From: an uncultured Veillonellaceae bacterium
GTDB lineage: Bacteria > Bacillota > Negativicutes > Veillonellales > Negativicoccaceae
Reading direction: 5' to 3'
Length of the DNA: 26,208 nucleotides
Assembly (NCBI GenBank): GCA_947254705.1
Contig: CAMYCX010000011.1
Span: 1-26,208 of the forward strand
Shown here one piece after another: positions 16,002-23,931 of this stretch. The first letter of the stretch is position 1. The number at the start of each line of letters is the position of its first letter. The position numbers were made by a program, and so were the translations under genes. Under the pieces are notes generated by a model. That model searched no databases, had not been told where the DNA came from, and saw only the letters and a list, made by a program, of their open reading frames with translations.

Positions 16002-17463
16002 TATTAATTCTTTTTTGCAACAAATTTCTCGTTTATCGATCGGAGTTATTGGTGACATCATGTTGGATCGCTATCTGTTCGGCATGGTTACGCGAATTTC
16101 GCCGGAGGCTCCGGTTCCTGTTCATGCAGTGTCTCGCACAGAAAGGCGCTTGGGCGGAGCAGGAAATGTGGCGGCTAATTTAGCCCAGTTAGGTGCACGG
16201 ATATCAATATATGGGGTGGTTGGCGAGGATGAGGCCGGGCGTGCGATTCATGATGCGTTATCATGCTTTCCAAATATAGATAATGGTTTGATGACTGCCA
16301 CAGACAGAGCGACTACATCCAAGATGCGAATTGTTGGTGGGCAACAACAGATGTTACGTATTGACGTTGAAGAAAATGCAGAACTCTTACCTGAGATAGC
16401 TGATCAGTTGCTGGAACGGCTAGAGAACAATTTGCGCACCGGGATGCGTGGTGTTGTTATATCGGATTATAACAAAGGGGTCTGTACGGAATATTTGTGT
16501 AGGGAAGCGATATCTTTATGCCATCGATATCATGTGCCGATTATCGTTGATCCAAAAGGATCTGATTGGAAGAAATATAACGGAGCTGATTTATTAACAC
16601 CGAATTTAGCAGAGCTCTCGTTGGTGAGTGGACGTACACTATCCAATAGAGATGAAGATGTTCTTGATGCAGGAAACACAATTCTTTCGCAATATGATTT
16701 TGATCGCTTGGCAATAACGCGCTCGGAGAAAGGAATAATGTTGCTGATTTCCGGAGAAGACGTGATCAGTCATCCTTCTACGGCGCGTGAGGTGTTTGAT
16801 GTCTCAGGGGCGGGAGACACGGTTTGCGCTGTGTTAGCCGCTGCTCGTGCGCTGAACATTCCTGACGATGCTGCATTGTATTTGGCTAACCAAGCAGCGG
16901 GTATTGTTGTGAGCAAGGTTGGAACATACCCGATTACTCGTAAGGATATGGAGAAAATCCGACCTAATGGAGAAATTGCGGCTACTATTTACACGGACTA
17001 TTCTCAACTTGCTGAGCAAATCTGTTCATGGCAGTCACATGGAGAAAAAGTAGTATTTACAAACGGGTGCTTTGATTTGCTACACCGAGGGCATGTGAGT
17101 TATTTGCAGATGGCAGCAAATCTGGGACAACGGTTGGTGGTGGCGGTTAACAGTGATATCTCCGTACAGCATCTCAAGGGAAAGTCGCGACCAATCTGTA
17201 GTGCGGAGGACCGTGCCTATTTGTTACAGGCATTACGATGTGTAGATGCCGTAGTCATTTTTACAGAGGATACTCCGAAAAAATTGTTGGCACAGTTGCG
17301 TCCGGATGTTTTGGTTAAGGGCGGAGATTACCGTCCGGAAGAGATTATCGGACGAGAATTTGTTAAGCGCGTGGAGGTGCTTCCGTTTTTGGACGGTTAT
17401 TCTACAACAGGCGTTATAGATCGCATACGCCTTTCTTTTGATAAGAGTGGAGAAAATGGATAA
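15991..17463 (+). CDS. hldE: Bifunctional heptose-7-phosphate kinase / heptose-1-phosphate adenylyltransferase
   Basis: HldE has two domains acting before and after GmhB. The PfkB-type kinase (about residues 1-325) phosphorylates heptose-7-phosphate at C1; RLGGAGNVAANLAQLGA binds substrate, and DVSGAGDT (270-277) holds catalytic Asp276. The nucleotidyltransferase (about 345-490) makes ADP-heptose; it shows FTNGCFDLLHRGH (GH near 367-368) and KGGDYRPEEI. The full-length fused form has 490 residues, close to the E. coli enzyme. The ATG at 15991 lies inside the end of gmhA with a modest GGTGGA ribosome site, and an earlier in-frame ATG at 15955 is less likely. The end overlaps gmhB by 8 bases. 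Confidence 0.96.
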   Translation: MNVDINSFLQQISRLSIGVIGDIMLDRYLFGMVTRISPEAPVPVHAVSRTERRLGGAGNVAANLAQLGARISIYGVVGEDEAGRAIHDALSCFPNIDNGLMTATDRATTSKMRIVGGQQQMLRIDVEENAELLPEIADQLLERLENNLRTGMRGVVISDYNKGVCTEYLCREAISLCHRYHVPIIVDPKGSDWKKYNGADLLTPNLAELSLVSGRTLSNRDEDVLDAGNTILSQYDFDRLAITRSEKGIMLLISGEDVISHPSTAREVFDVSGAGDTVCAVLAAARALNIPDDAALYLANQAAGIVVSKVGTYPITRKDMEKIRPNGEIAATIYTDYSQLAEQICSWQSHGEKVVFTNGCFDLLHRGHVSYLQMAANLGQRLVVAVNSDISVQHLKGKSRPICSAEDRAYLLQALRCVDAVVIFTEDTPKKLLAQLRPDVLVKGGDYRPEEIIGREFVKRVEVLPFLDGYSTTGVIDRIRLSFDKSGENG

Positions 17464-17986
17464 GCGTTTGGTGATGCTGGATCGTGATGGTGTTCTTAAT
17501 GTGGATATGGGGTATGTCCATACGTCGGATCAATGGCAATGGGTAGATGGAGCGCCTGAAGCTGTGGCTTATTTGGTCAAGTCCGGATACACAATTGTTG
17601 TAGTAACCAATCAGAGTGGCATTGCCAGAGGAATATACACGGAACACGAGATGAAGATATTACATCAATGGGTGAATCAGCAGTTACATGCGCAGGGGGG
17701 AGAAATTTCCCGGTTTTATTATTGTCCTCATTTGCCTAATGCGCCATTGAAAGAGTATGATTGTGTTTGTAATTGTCGAAAGCCAAAGCCGGGAATGATT
17801 CAACATGCTCTTAGGGATGCTGGGCGTTTGCCGGCCGAAGCATTGTTGATTGGAGATCGCCGTCGTGATCTTGTAGCGGCAATGCGGGCAGGAGTAGATT
17901 CGTATTTGTTTTCAGGTGGAAATCTATATGACTTTATTCGTCGATTGGGCATAGGAGAAAACAATTATGAAACAAACGTTTTCTGA
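17456..17986 (+). CDS. gmhB: D-glycero-beta-D-manno-heptose-1,7-bisphosphate 7-phosphatase
   Basis: GmhB removes the C7 phosphate between the two HldE reactions. It is a HAD-superfamily phosphatase: the nucleophile motif is LDRDGVLN with Asp9 and Asp11, and TNQSGIARG is motif II. The zinc-binding insert typical of GmhB is complete (Cys90, His92, Cys105, Cys107; YYCPH and CNCRKPKPGM). Acidic motif IV is IGDRRRDLVAA. The start ATG 17456 has AGTGGAG upstream and gives 176 residues, the expected length. It overlaps hldE by 8 bases and the following glycosyltransferase gene by 20 bases. Confidence 0.94.
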   Translation: MDKRLVMLDRDGVLNVDMGYVHTSDQWQWVDGAPEAVAYLVKSGYTIVVVTNQSGIARGIYTEHEMKILHQWVNQQLHAQGGEISRFYYCPHLPNAPLKEYDCVCNCRKPKPGMIQHALRDAGRLPAEALLIGDRRRDLVAAMRAGVDSYLFSGGNLYDFIRRLGIGENNYETNVF

Positions 17987-19010
17987 ACTTCCTCAGCGTA
18001 TTTTGCTTGTTAAGATGAGCTCATTGGGCGATATTATTACAGCACTTCCTGTGTTGGCGGCACTACGTCATTTTTTACCGCAGGCACATATTTCTTGGGC
18101 TATCCACCGGGAGTTTCAGTCGGTATTGCCAGGAAAACCCTATTTAGATGAAGTGGTTATTGTCGAGCGGACTCGTATTAATAGTCCCAGCTATTGGTTG
18201 GAGCTGAGACGTCAATTGCGTGAAAAAAAGTTTGATTTGGTTCTCGACTTGCAAATGATTGCGAAAAGTGCATTGGTGGTAGCATTAAGCGGAGCGTCTA
18301 GGCGTTACGGATATTGGGAGGCTCGGGAAGGGGCCGGCTGGATCAGTCGCCCGTTGTCGGGTGTGAATAAGTACGGGCATATTACAGAGCGCTTGTTGGA
18401 TGTTATGCGGGAATTGGGATTACCGGTTGAACGTGTGGAATATCCGTTGGCAACTATAACCGCAGAGCGCTATGAGGTACGACAAACGCTATTAAATGCC
18501 GGCTGGAATTATCCGTTTGTTATCATTGTTCCCGGATCAAGAGGAGAGAGAAAGAGATGGACAATTGCCCAATGGCAACAGGTGATTGAACACATAATTG
18601 CCCGAGGGGTAGGTGTTGTAGTGACAGGAAGTGCTTCGGAGAAAGGGATGGTAAATAAAATTTGCGAACCTTTTCCTGATCATTTTGTGATGTCGTTGGC
18701 CGGGAAAACAAATTTACGTCAGCTTATGGCTTGGGAGAGTGAAGCCTGCTTGCATATTTCTGGTGATACCGGGCCGTTGCATATCGCAAATGCGCTTCGA
18801 ACGCCTATTGTCGGTTTGTATGGACCGACATTGCCGGAGCGAAGCGGACCATATGCACATCCGCAAGCGTCAATCGTTGTGGCACCGCAATTACCTGATC
18901 GCACGCCGCAAATGAGACGCGATGATCGGATAGATATGAAGAAATTGACCGTAGAAAAGGTCATTAGGGTGATTGATAAACAGTTAGACAAGACGAATCC
19001 CCGAGGGTAA
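17967..19010 (+). CDS. Glycosyltransferase family 9 protein, LPS heptosyltransferase (WaaC-like)
   Basis: The 347-residue product is a GT9 enzyme that would transfer heptose from ADP-heptose to the Kdo region of LPS on the cytoplasmic face of the inner membrane. The N-terminus RILLVKMSSLGDIITALPVL matches the WaaC acceptor-site motif (KxSSxGDxxxxLP), which includes the conserved Asp. The C-terminal donor site appears as SGDTGPLHIANAL and VGLYGPTLPERSGPY, with an earlier VPGSRGERKRW. No signal peptide is seen. It is last in the operon, directly after the ADP-heptose genes. Heptosyltransferase I fits better than II, but a few diderm Firmicutes have several GT9 paralogues, so the exact linkage is uncertain. 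Confidence 0.85.
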   Translation: MKQTFSELPQRILLVKMSSLGDIITALPVLAALRHFLPQAHISWAIHREFQSVLPGKPYLDEVVIVERTRINSPSYWLELRRQLREKKFDLVLDLQMIAKSALVVALSGASRRYGYWEAREGAGWISRPLSGVNKYGHITERLLDVMRELGLPVERVEYPLATITAERYEVRQTLLNAGWNYPFVIIVPGSRGERKRWTIAQWQQVIEHIIARGVGVVVTGSASEKGMVNKICEPFPDHFVMSLAGKTNLRQLMAWESEACLHISGDTGPLHIANALRTPIVGLYGPTLPERSGPYAHPQASIVVAPQLPDRTPQMRRDDRIDMKKLTVEKVIRVIDKQLDKTNPRG

Positions 19011-19026
19011 AATGCCCTTGGGGATT
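18996..19026 (+). terminator. Hairpin terminator between the convergent heptosyltransferase and MATE genes
   Basis: AATCCCCGAGGG (18996-19007) pairs with CCCTTGGGGATT (19015-19026), with one G-U pair and a 7-base loop. The stop codon of the glycosyltransferase lies in the loop. The T-tract is short on the plus strand (TTTATATT) and absent on the minus strand. It lies 4 bases beyond the MATE stop codon and may serve both converging genes. Confidence 0.65.
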
Positions 19027-19030
19027 TATA

Positions 19031-20371
19031 TTAGTACAAATGACGATTAAGGTAGAGGAGGCGAACGTTGTAAGCGATTGAAGCGGCAATCAAACCGGTA
19101 ATTGTACCGATCCAATATCCATATGGCCCGAAAGCGAAATAGTGTGCAAAGAGAATTCCCGTACCGAGGCCAATAAGCCAATAACATATAAAAGAAATAT
19201 AAAAAATATATCGTACATCTTTATAGCCGCGCAGCGCACCTTGTATCGGTGTACCGGTAGCGTCCGCAAAAATAAATCCCAACGCAAACGGTACGAATGT
19301 GGAGATGAGAGAAATCATGTCCGCATCGGAAGAGTAGATTTTTGCAATTTGATTCATATGAAAAAAAGTGATGCAAAATAAAATTATGGCGATAATGACA
19401 GTGAATGATTGTGCTATGTATGCATAACGAAGCGCAAATTTTTGTCGCTGACCGCCCAACTCATACCCACACAAAATGGTAGTGGCAATACCGGCAGATA
19501 GAGGCAAAGTGTAGGCTAAATTAGAAAAATTATTAGCGGCTTGATGAGCGGCGATGATATTTGTTCCATAAGTGGTAACTAGCAGTCCGATGATCGCAAA
19601 CAGGCTGATTTCCAAGAAGTTGGCACATCCGATGGGTAAGCCGATTTTAAGTTGGTCAATCCAAATATCCGTACGAATTTTTTTCGATGTATATAGATGG
19701 TACTGGCTGAATGGTTTGAAAAATGCCATTAACAGCAAAAAAGCCAAGCAGTTAAAAACGTTGGATAGGGAAATAGCAACACCGGTGCCGGCGCCACCCA
19801 TTTCGGGGAAAATGCCGACACCGTAAATAAAGCAGTAGTTGAGAATGATATTGATAAAAAACCCGCAGGTCATAATGGCTAGAGATAGTCGCGTCAAACC
19901 GTGCGAATCAACAATGTTGCGCAAAGTAATCGAGACAAATGTGGGAATGATTCCAAGTCCGATGTATAACAGAAACCGATAAGTAATATCATGAACTTCG
20001 GGCTGTAAAGACAGCATATCAAGAAGGGGGTGGAGTATGACTGCACCGAAAATTGTCACTGTAACACCGATAGTTATTGCCAAATAAACTGCTTGGCGAA
20101 TAATCGTAGAGATATGGTTGGTTTTGTTTGCGCCTAGCAGGTGTGAAATGATCGGAGTGACCCCCATGAATAAGCCAATGGATGTCATTAGTATAGGAGT
20201 CCACAGATTGACTCCGACGGCGACACCTGCTAAATCGGCACGGCCGTGGTGGCCTGCCATTGCGGCAGCAAAAAAGCTGCCCAAGACAAGAGAAAGCTGG
20301 GTGAGAAAAACCGGTAGCCAAACAGAAAAAAACTGCCGCCACATTGAGCGTATTGTTGTTACATGCTGCAT
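19031..20371 (-). CDS. MATE family multidrug efflux transporter
   Basis: The 446-residue product is an inner-membrane cation/drug antiporter with about 12 hydrophobic segments in two MATE halves. It starts MQHVTTIRSMWRQFFSVWLP and continues with VFLTQLSLVLGSFFAAAMAG, then AGVAVGVNLWTPILMTSIGLF and DATGTPIQGALRGY, all typical of the NorM-like branch. The ATG at 20371 (complement) has a strong AAGGAGATCC ribosome site. It is the only gene on the minus strand here. It converges with the LPS operon and diverges from the macA-like gene across 146 bases with repeats. Substrate cannot be predicted. Confidence 0.93.
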   Translation of the reverse strand: MQHVTTIRSMWRQFFSVWLPVFLTQLSLVLGSFFAAAMAGHHGRADLAGVAVGVNLWTPILMTSIGLFMGVTPIISHLLGANKTNHISTIIRQAVYLAITIGVTVTIFGAVILHPLLDMLSLQPEVHDITYRFLLYIGLGIIPTFVSITLRNIVDSHGLTRLSLAIMTCGFFINIILNYCFIYGVGIFPEMGGAGTGVAISLSNVFNCLAFLLLMAFFKPFSQYHLYTSKKIRTDIWIDQLKIGLPIGCANFLEISLFAIIGLLVTTYGTNIIAAHQAANNFSNLAYTLPLSAGIATTILCGYELGGQRQKFALRYAYIAQSFTVIIAIILFCITFFHMNQIAKIYSSDADMISLISTFVPFALGFIFADATGTPIQGALRGYKDVRYIFYISFICYWLIGLGTGILFAHYFAFGPYGYWIGTITGLIAASIAYNVRLLYLNRHLY

Positions 20372-20379
20372 AGGATCTC

Positions 20380-20454
20380 CTTTACTATAATATTCAGTAT
20401 TTTATTATAGCATATGAGACCTTAGGAATACATGATATTTGCTGTATAGTAAAG
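20380..20454. repeat. Inverted repeats in the divergent MATE/MacA promoter region
   Basis: Two nested inverted repeats are visible. The outer pair is CTTTACTATA (20380-20389) and its exact reverse complement TATAGTAAAG (20445-20454). The inner pair is CTATAATA (20385-20392) and TATTATAG (20403-20410), with a 10-base spacer; its right arm covers the minus-strand -10 box of the MATE gene. They could be binding sites for a regulator, although the AT-richness raises the chance of coincidence. Confidence 0.5.
20404..20409 (-). promoter_or_regulatory. Candidate -10 box of the MATE transporter gene
   Basis: On the minus strand the sequence reads TATAAT, 33 bases upstream of the ATG at 20371. No convincing -35 box is seen at 16-18 bases. 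The box lies in the right arm of an 8-base inverted repeat, so a bound regulator would block it. Confidence 0.5.
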
Positions 20455-20472
20455 AGAGTGGATATCTGCTAT
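20434..20472 (+). repeat. Direct repeat upstream of the macA-like gene
   Basis: GATATTTGCTGT (20434-20445) and GATATCTGCTAT (20461-20472) match at 10 of 12 positions, with starts 27 bases apart (about 2.5 helical turns). The second copy abuts the extended -10 element of the macA promoter, a suitable position for an operator. Confidence 0.4.
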
Positions 20473-20480
20473 GTTATAAT
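20472..20480 (+). promoter_or_regulatory. Candidate extended -10 promoter of the macA-like operon
   Basis: TGTTATAAT (TATAAT at 20475-20480) is an extended -10 element without a good -35 box. It shares the 11-mer ATGTTATAATA with the candidate promoter before rsmD. The predicted start near 20487 leaves a leader of about 30 bases before ATG 20518. It would drive the whole run to the acyl-CoA dehydrogenase gene. Confidence 0.55.
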
Positions 20481-20517
20481 ACTAATGAATGAAATATAAA
20501 GGGTGTGAGTTGTAAAA

Positions 20518-21576
20518 ATGTCTAAAAAAGGATGGTCAGCATTTGCTGCGATAGTTGTGCTCATATGTTTATGTGTCTGGTGGGTTTTGCCCAAAGAACC
20601 TGTGAAGACGGAGTATACTGTCGGTGAAGTCAAGGCCTTGGACATGAGAGAGAAAATTGATGCAACCGGAACGATTGAGCCTCCGCATCGCGTTGATTTG
20701 AGCGCGACGGTGGGAGGAAAATTACGAAAAGTATATGTACATGAAAATGATGCGGTTGCAAAGGGTCAAGTCGTTGCATTGATCGAATCACCAGCAGCGG
20801 AAAGCCGTTTACGGCAGGCGGAAAGCACATTGATAAACAAACAATCGGCACTGTTTCGCTATGAAGAATTGTTTCGATTGGGGGCGATTTCCGCAGAAAT
20901 GCTGGACGATCGGCGCTTAGCATATGAAAGCGCTACGGCAGAATATGATAGAGCAAAGGGAGATTTTGAAGATACGGTAGTTGTATCGCCTATTGCAGGG
21001 ACGGTGATAGGTGAACCGATGCAGGAAGGAGAGACTCTTTCTTTGGGGTTGTCTAATCAGATGGTGATTGCAACGGTGGCGGATTTGACAAATTTGCGGA
21101 TTAAACTTGCGGTAGATGAAACCGATATCGGGCGCATACAAGTGGGGCAATCTGTAAGTTTTACGGTAGATGCATATCCCAAAGAAGAGTTTCACGGTAA
21201 AGTTACTGATATCTCACGTCGAATTCCGAATAATTCTTCAACAACGGTAATTTATTATACGGTCTATGTGACTATTGATAGCGCAGATGTGGCACAGTTG
21301 TATCCAGGGATGACAGCGCGAGCCACGGTATATGGACGACAGGTTGACCAAGTCCCTGTCATTCCGATTACAGCATTACGAAGCGGAGTCAACGGCCAAT
21401 ATGTGTTCCGCCGCGTAGCGGACGGATTTGAGAAAATCCCCGTTACGCTTGGTGTCGTAGATGATATGTATGCCGAGATTGTTGAGGGGCTATCTATCGG
21501 CGATGAAATTATTGTAAATGGACGCGCGCCGGAAGAAACAGGAGAATCCGTGATGAAACGTAGGTTCCGTATATGA
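20518..21576 (+). CDS. MacA-like periplasmic adaptor (membrane fusion) subunit of an ABC efflux pump
   Basis: The 352-residue protein is an HlyD/RND-type adaptor linking an inner-membrane ABC pump to the outer membrane. Residues about 6-25 form one N-terminal membrane anchor (WSAFAAIVVLICLCVWWVL). A lipoyl half-motif (VDLSATVGGKLRKVYVHENDAVAKGQVVA) follows, then a coiled-coil hairpin (RLRQAESTLINKQ) and the second lipoyl half (VVSPIAGTVIGEPMQEGETL). Beta-barrel and membrane-proximal domains complete it (YPGMTARATVYG). It overlaps the ATPase gene by 4 bases (ATGA). The ribosome site is modest (GGGTGTGAG). No TolC-like outer-membrane gene is present in the window. Confidence 0.87.
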   Translation: MSKKGWSAFAAIVVLICLCVWWVLPKEPVKTEYTVGEVKALDMREKIDATGTIEPPHRVDLSATVGGKLRKVYVHENDAVAKGQVVALIESPAAESRLRQAESTLINKQSALFRYEELFRLGAISAEMLDDRRLAYESATAEYDRAKGDFEDTVVVSPIAGTVIGEPMQEGETLSLGLSNQMVIATVADLTNLRIKLAVDETDIGRIQVGQSVSFTVDAYPKEEFHGKVTDISRRIPNNSSTTVIYYTVYVTIDSADVAQLYPGMTARATVYGRQVDQVPVIPITALRSGVNGQYVFRRVADGFEKIPVTLGVVDDMYAEIVEGLSIGDEIIVNGRAPEETGESVMKRRFRI

Positions 21577-22265
21577 AACAGCCCGTAATTATATTGAAGA
21601 ATGTTAGCAAGAGTTATTGGTTGGGAAAGACAGAGATTCCAGTATTGCGGGACATTAACTTAACTGTCAAAAAAGGTGATTTCTTCTCAATTATGGGGCC
21701 TTCAGGATCCGGGAAATCAACCTTGATGAATGTTTTAGGGTGTCTGGATCGTCCTACCTTCGGCTCCTATTATTTGGACGGTGATGAAGTCGCACATTTA
21801 ACGGATGATGAGCTGGCTGCGATACGTAATCATAAAATAGGATTTGTTTTTCAAAGCTTTAACTTACTTAGCAAATTATCGACTTTGGAAAATGTAGAGC
21901 TTCCGTTAATTTATGCGGGGGTTAGTAAAGAAGAACGTCGCCAACGGGCGACACAGTTGTTGGATATGGTCGGATTGAGCGATCGACTTGATCATTTGCC
22001 AACAGAGTTGTCTGGAGGACAAAGGCAGCGAGCGGCGATTGCTCGTGCACTTGCGAATCAGCCGTCGATTATTATGGCTGATGAACCGACAGGTAATTTG
22101 GATACGAAATCAGGGGCTGATATCATGGATATTTTCATCCAACTTCATCAGGAAGGATGTACGATCTTGCTGGTGACGCATGAACCGGATATTGCTGCGG
22201 TAGCCAATTCCCATATTGAATTACTGGATGGGCGAATTCGAGTCAGCAGTAAGGATAAGTTGTAA
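21573..22265 (+). CDS. MacB/LolD-type ABC transporter ATP-binding protein
   Basis: This 230-residue ATPase energises the MacB-type permease encoded next. Walker A is GPSGSGKST (42-50), the Q-loop is FVFQSFNLL (90-98), the signature is LSGGQRQR (145-152), Walker B is IIMADE (165-170) and the H-loop is VTHEPD. LxxLTDDELAAIRNHKIGFVFQ is typical of the MacB/LolD/FtsE branch. It is a separate protein and not fused to the permease as in E. coli MacB. The start ATG overlaps the adaptor stop as ATGA, and the stop TAA shares one base with the permease start, so all three are translationally coupled. Confidence 0.94.
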   Translation: MKQPVIILKNVSKSYWLGKTEIPVLRDINLTVKKGDFFSIMGPSGSGKSTLMNVLGCLDRPTFGSYYLDGDEVAHLTDDELAAIRNHKIGFVFQSFNLLSKLSTLENVELPLIYAGVSKEERRQRATQLLDMVGLSDRLDHLPTELSGGQRQRAAIARALANQPSIIMADEPTGNLDTKSGADIMDIFIQLHQEGCTILLVTHEPDIAAVANSHIELLDGRIRVSSKDKL

Positions 22266-23482
22266 TGAATATGATGGTTACAGAAAACGCTAAAATGGCG
22301 TGGCAATCTTTGCTGGCAAATAAACTGCGTTCATTGCTGACGATGTTGGGGATTATTATTGGCGTCGCGGCGGTTATTACGTTAATTTCTGTCGGCTATG
22401 GTGTACAAAAAGATATAGAACAACATATCTCGGGATTGGGGTCTAATCTGTTGTTGGTCTATCCGGGGGCGCCGCGCTCACATCGTGTGCAGCCGTTGGC
22501 GGGAAGTTTGGAAACATTGACGGATGCTGATTATGAGGCGATTACTCGTTTGCCGCATGTAAAAAATGCATCACCGGTAGTCCGAGGCACATTTATCGTT
22601 GTGGCAGGTAATAAAAACTGGATGACGACTGTTCGAGGGGTGACTGCTTCTTACCGTGAAGTGAGAGGGGCAGATGTTCGTGAGGGGAGATACTGGACAA
22701 ATTCGGAAACACAAAGCCGATCAAGAGTTGCGATTATTGGGGAAAGCGTAGCAAAAGAGCTGTTTCCCAATGTGTCACCAATCGGACAGAAGATTCGTAT
22801 AAAAAATGATCCGTTTACGGTCATCGGTGTGTTAATGAGTAAAGGAGTATCCGGATTTGATGACCAGGATAATCAAATTTTGGCACCTTTTACAACGGTT
22901 CGAGACCGTTTGTTGGGAATTACGCATGTACAAAGTATAAGTGTAAAGACAGACTCATCGGAAGCGATGTCACAAGTAGATGCAGATATTACGAATTTGC
23001 TGCGTGTCCGGCATGGTATTCTTCCGGGACAAAAAGATGACTTTATGGTAGAAAACTTGGCAGAAGTGTTGACGGCAATGCGTGAAACAACACGCACCTT
23101 GACTCTTTTCCTTGGTGCGGTAGCGGCTATTTCATTATTGGTCGGCGGAATTGGAATTATGAATATTATGTTGGTATCGGTTTCGGAACGAACTAAAGAA
23201 ATAGGTATTCGTAAGGCACTTGGAGCAACGTATCAGATGATTATTACACAGTTTTTAATAGAGGCAGCAGTAATTGCTTTAGCGGGCGGGGCTGTCGGCA
23301 TAGTGATTGGCATTGTGGCATCAAATCTGATTTCCGAGTTGGGGAAAGTGTCAACGCAAATTACGTTGTGGCCGATTGCGGTTTCATTTGCATTTTCAAT
23401 GATGATCGGAATTGTATTCGGATTGTATCCTGCACGCAAGGCGGCTCGTTTAGATCCGATTGATGCACTTCATTGTGAGTAG
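22265..23482 (+). CDS. MacB-type ABC transporter permease (FtsX domain)
   Basis: The 405-residue protein has the MacB topology. There is one N-terminal membrane helix (LLTMLGIIIGVAAVITLISVG), a large periplasmic MacB core domain (about residues 50-270), then three C-terminal helices of the FtsX fold (FLGAVAAISLLVGGIGIMNI; VIALAGGAVGIVIGIVASNL; FAFSMMIGIVFGLYPARKAA). The family signature VSERTKEIGIRKALGAT precedes the second of these. It ends ARLDPIDALHCE, also typical. With the adaptor and ATPase it would move a substrate from the periplasm outward. Substrate unknown; drugs, peptides and lipids are all precedents in this family. Confidence 0.93.
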   Translation: MNMMVTENAKMAWQSLLANKLRSLLTMLGIIIGVAAVITLISVGYGVQKDIEQHISGLGSNLLLVYPGAPRSHRVQPLAGSLETLTDADYEAITRLPHVKNASPVVRGTFIVVAGNKNWMTTVRGVTASYREVRGADVREGRYWTNSETQSRSRVAIIGESVAKELFPNVSPIGQKIRIKNDPFTVIGVLMSKGVSGFDDQDNQILAPFTTVRDRLLGITHVQSISVKTDSSEAMSQVDADITNLLRVRHGILPGQKDDFMVENLAEVLTAMRETTRTLTLFLGAVAAISLLVGGIGIMNIMLVSVSERTKEIGIRKALGATYQMIITQFLIEAAVIALAGGAVGIVIGIVASNLISELGKVSTQITLWPIAVSFAFSMMIGIVFGLYPARKAARLDPIDALHCE

Positions 23483-23499
23483 TAGGGGGATGATAGTAG

Positions 23500-23931
23500 G
23501 TGAAAGGGAAAAAAGAGCAGTTGTTGCATCTGATGAAAGAAAGCCCGTTTGACCGGCACTTGGATTATGTATTGGAAGACGTGCAAGAGGGCTGTGTGAG
23601 AATGTCGCTGTATATGAAGGCAGAGATATTCCAAAACTCACGTGGTGCGGTTCATGGCGGAGCACTTTACGGATTCAGTGGAATTCTAATGGGGGCGGCT
23701 TGCGCTTCCCTTGGCAAGAACACGACAACAATGGGATTGCAAATTAGTTATTTGCGCCCAGCAAAAGTAGACTCTCGTGTGGTCGGTATAGCTAGGGTAC
23801 GTCAATCCGGAGAAAAAATGATTCGTGCTGAATGTGAATTTCACGATGAAGAAGGACGTTCGTTGGCGCATTGCGAAGGGACCTTTTTTGTGTTACAAAA
23901 AAGACCGATGAATGTCGGGGTGGCACAATGA
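23500..23931 (+). CDS. PaaI-like hotdog-fold thioesterase homologue 1 (lacks the expected catalytic Asp)
   Basis: This 143-residue protein is a single hotdog domain of the PaaI/4HBT group, which hydrolyse acyl- or aryl-CoA thioesters. GTG 23500 is the likely start, with AGGGGG upstream; an internal ATG at 23533 has no ribosome site. The motif has Asn46 and His52-Gly53-Gly54 (FQNSRGAVHGG), but the position nine residues after the His, where PaaI-type enzymes have Asp, is Gly61 (GFSGILMG). The strand TMGLQISYLRPAKV is intact. It may be inactive alone, use another residue, or bind an acyl group. It lies 17 bases after the permease gene and overlaps its paralogue by 4 bases. Confidence 0.8.
   Translation: MKGKKEQLLHLMKESPFDRHLDYVLEDVQEGCVRMSLYMKAEIFQNSRGAVHGGALYGFSGILMGAACASLGKNTTTMGLQISYLRPAKVDSRVVGIARVRQSGEKMIRAECEFHDEEGRSLAHCEGTFFVLQKRPMNVGVAQ

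Noticed and set aside
19031..20371. MATE gene as a recently acquired mobile cargo, since it is the only minus-strand gene
   Set aside because: No transposase, terminal inverted repeats, target duplications or tRNA site flank it, and its base composition looks like that of its neighbours by eye.
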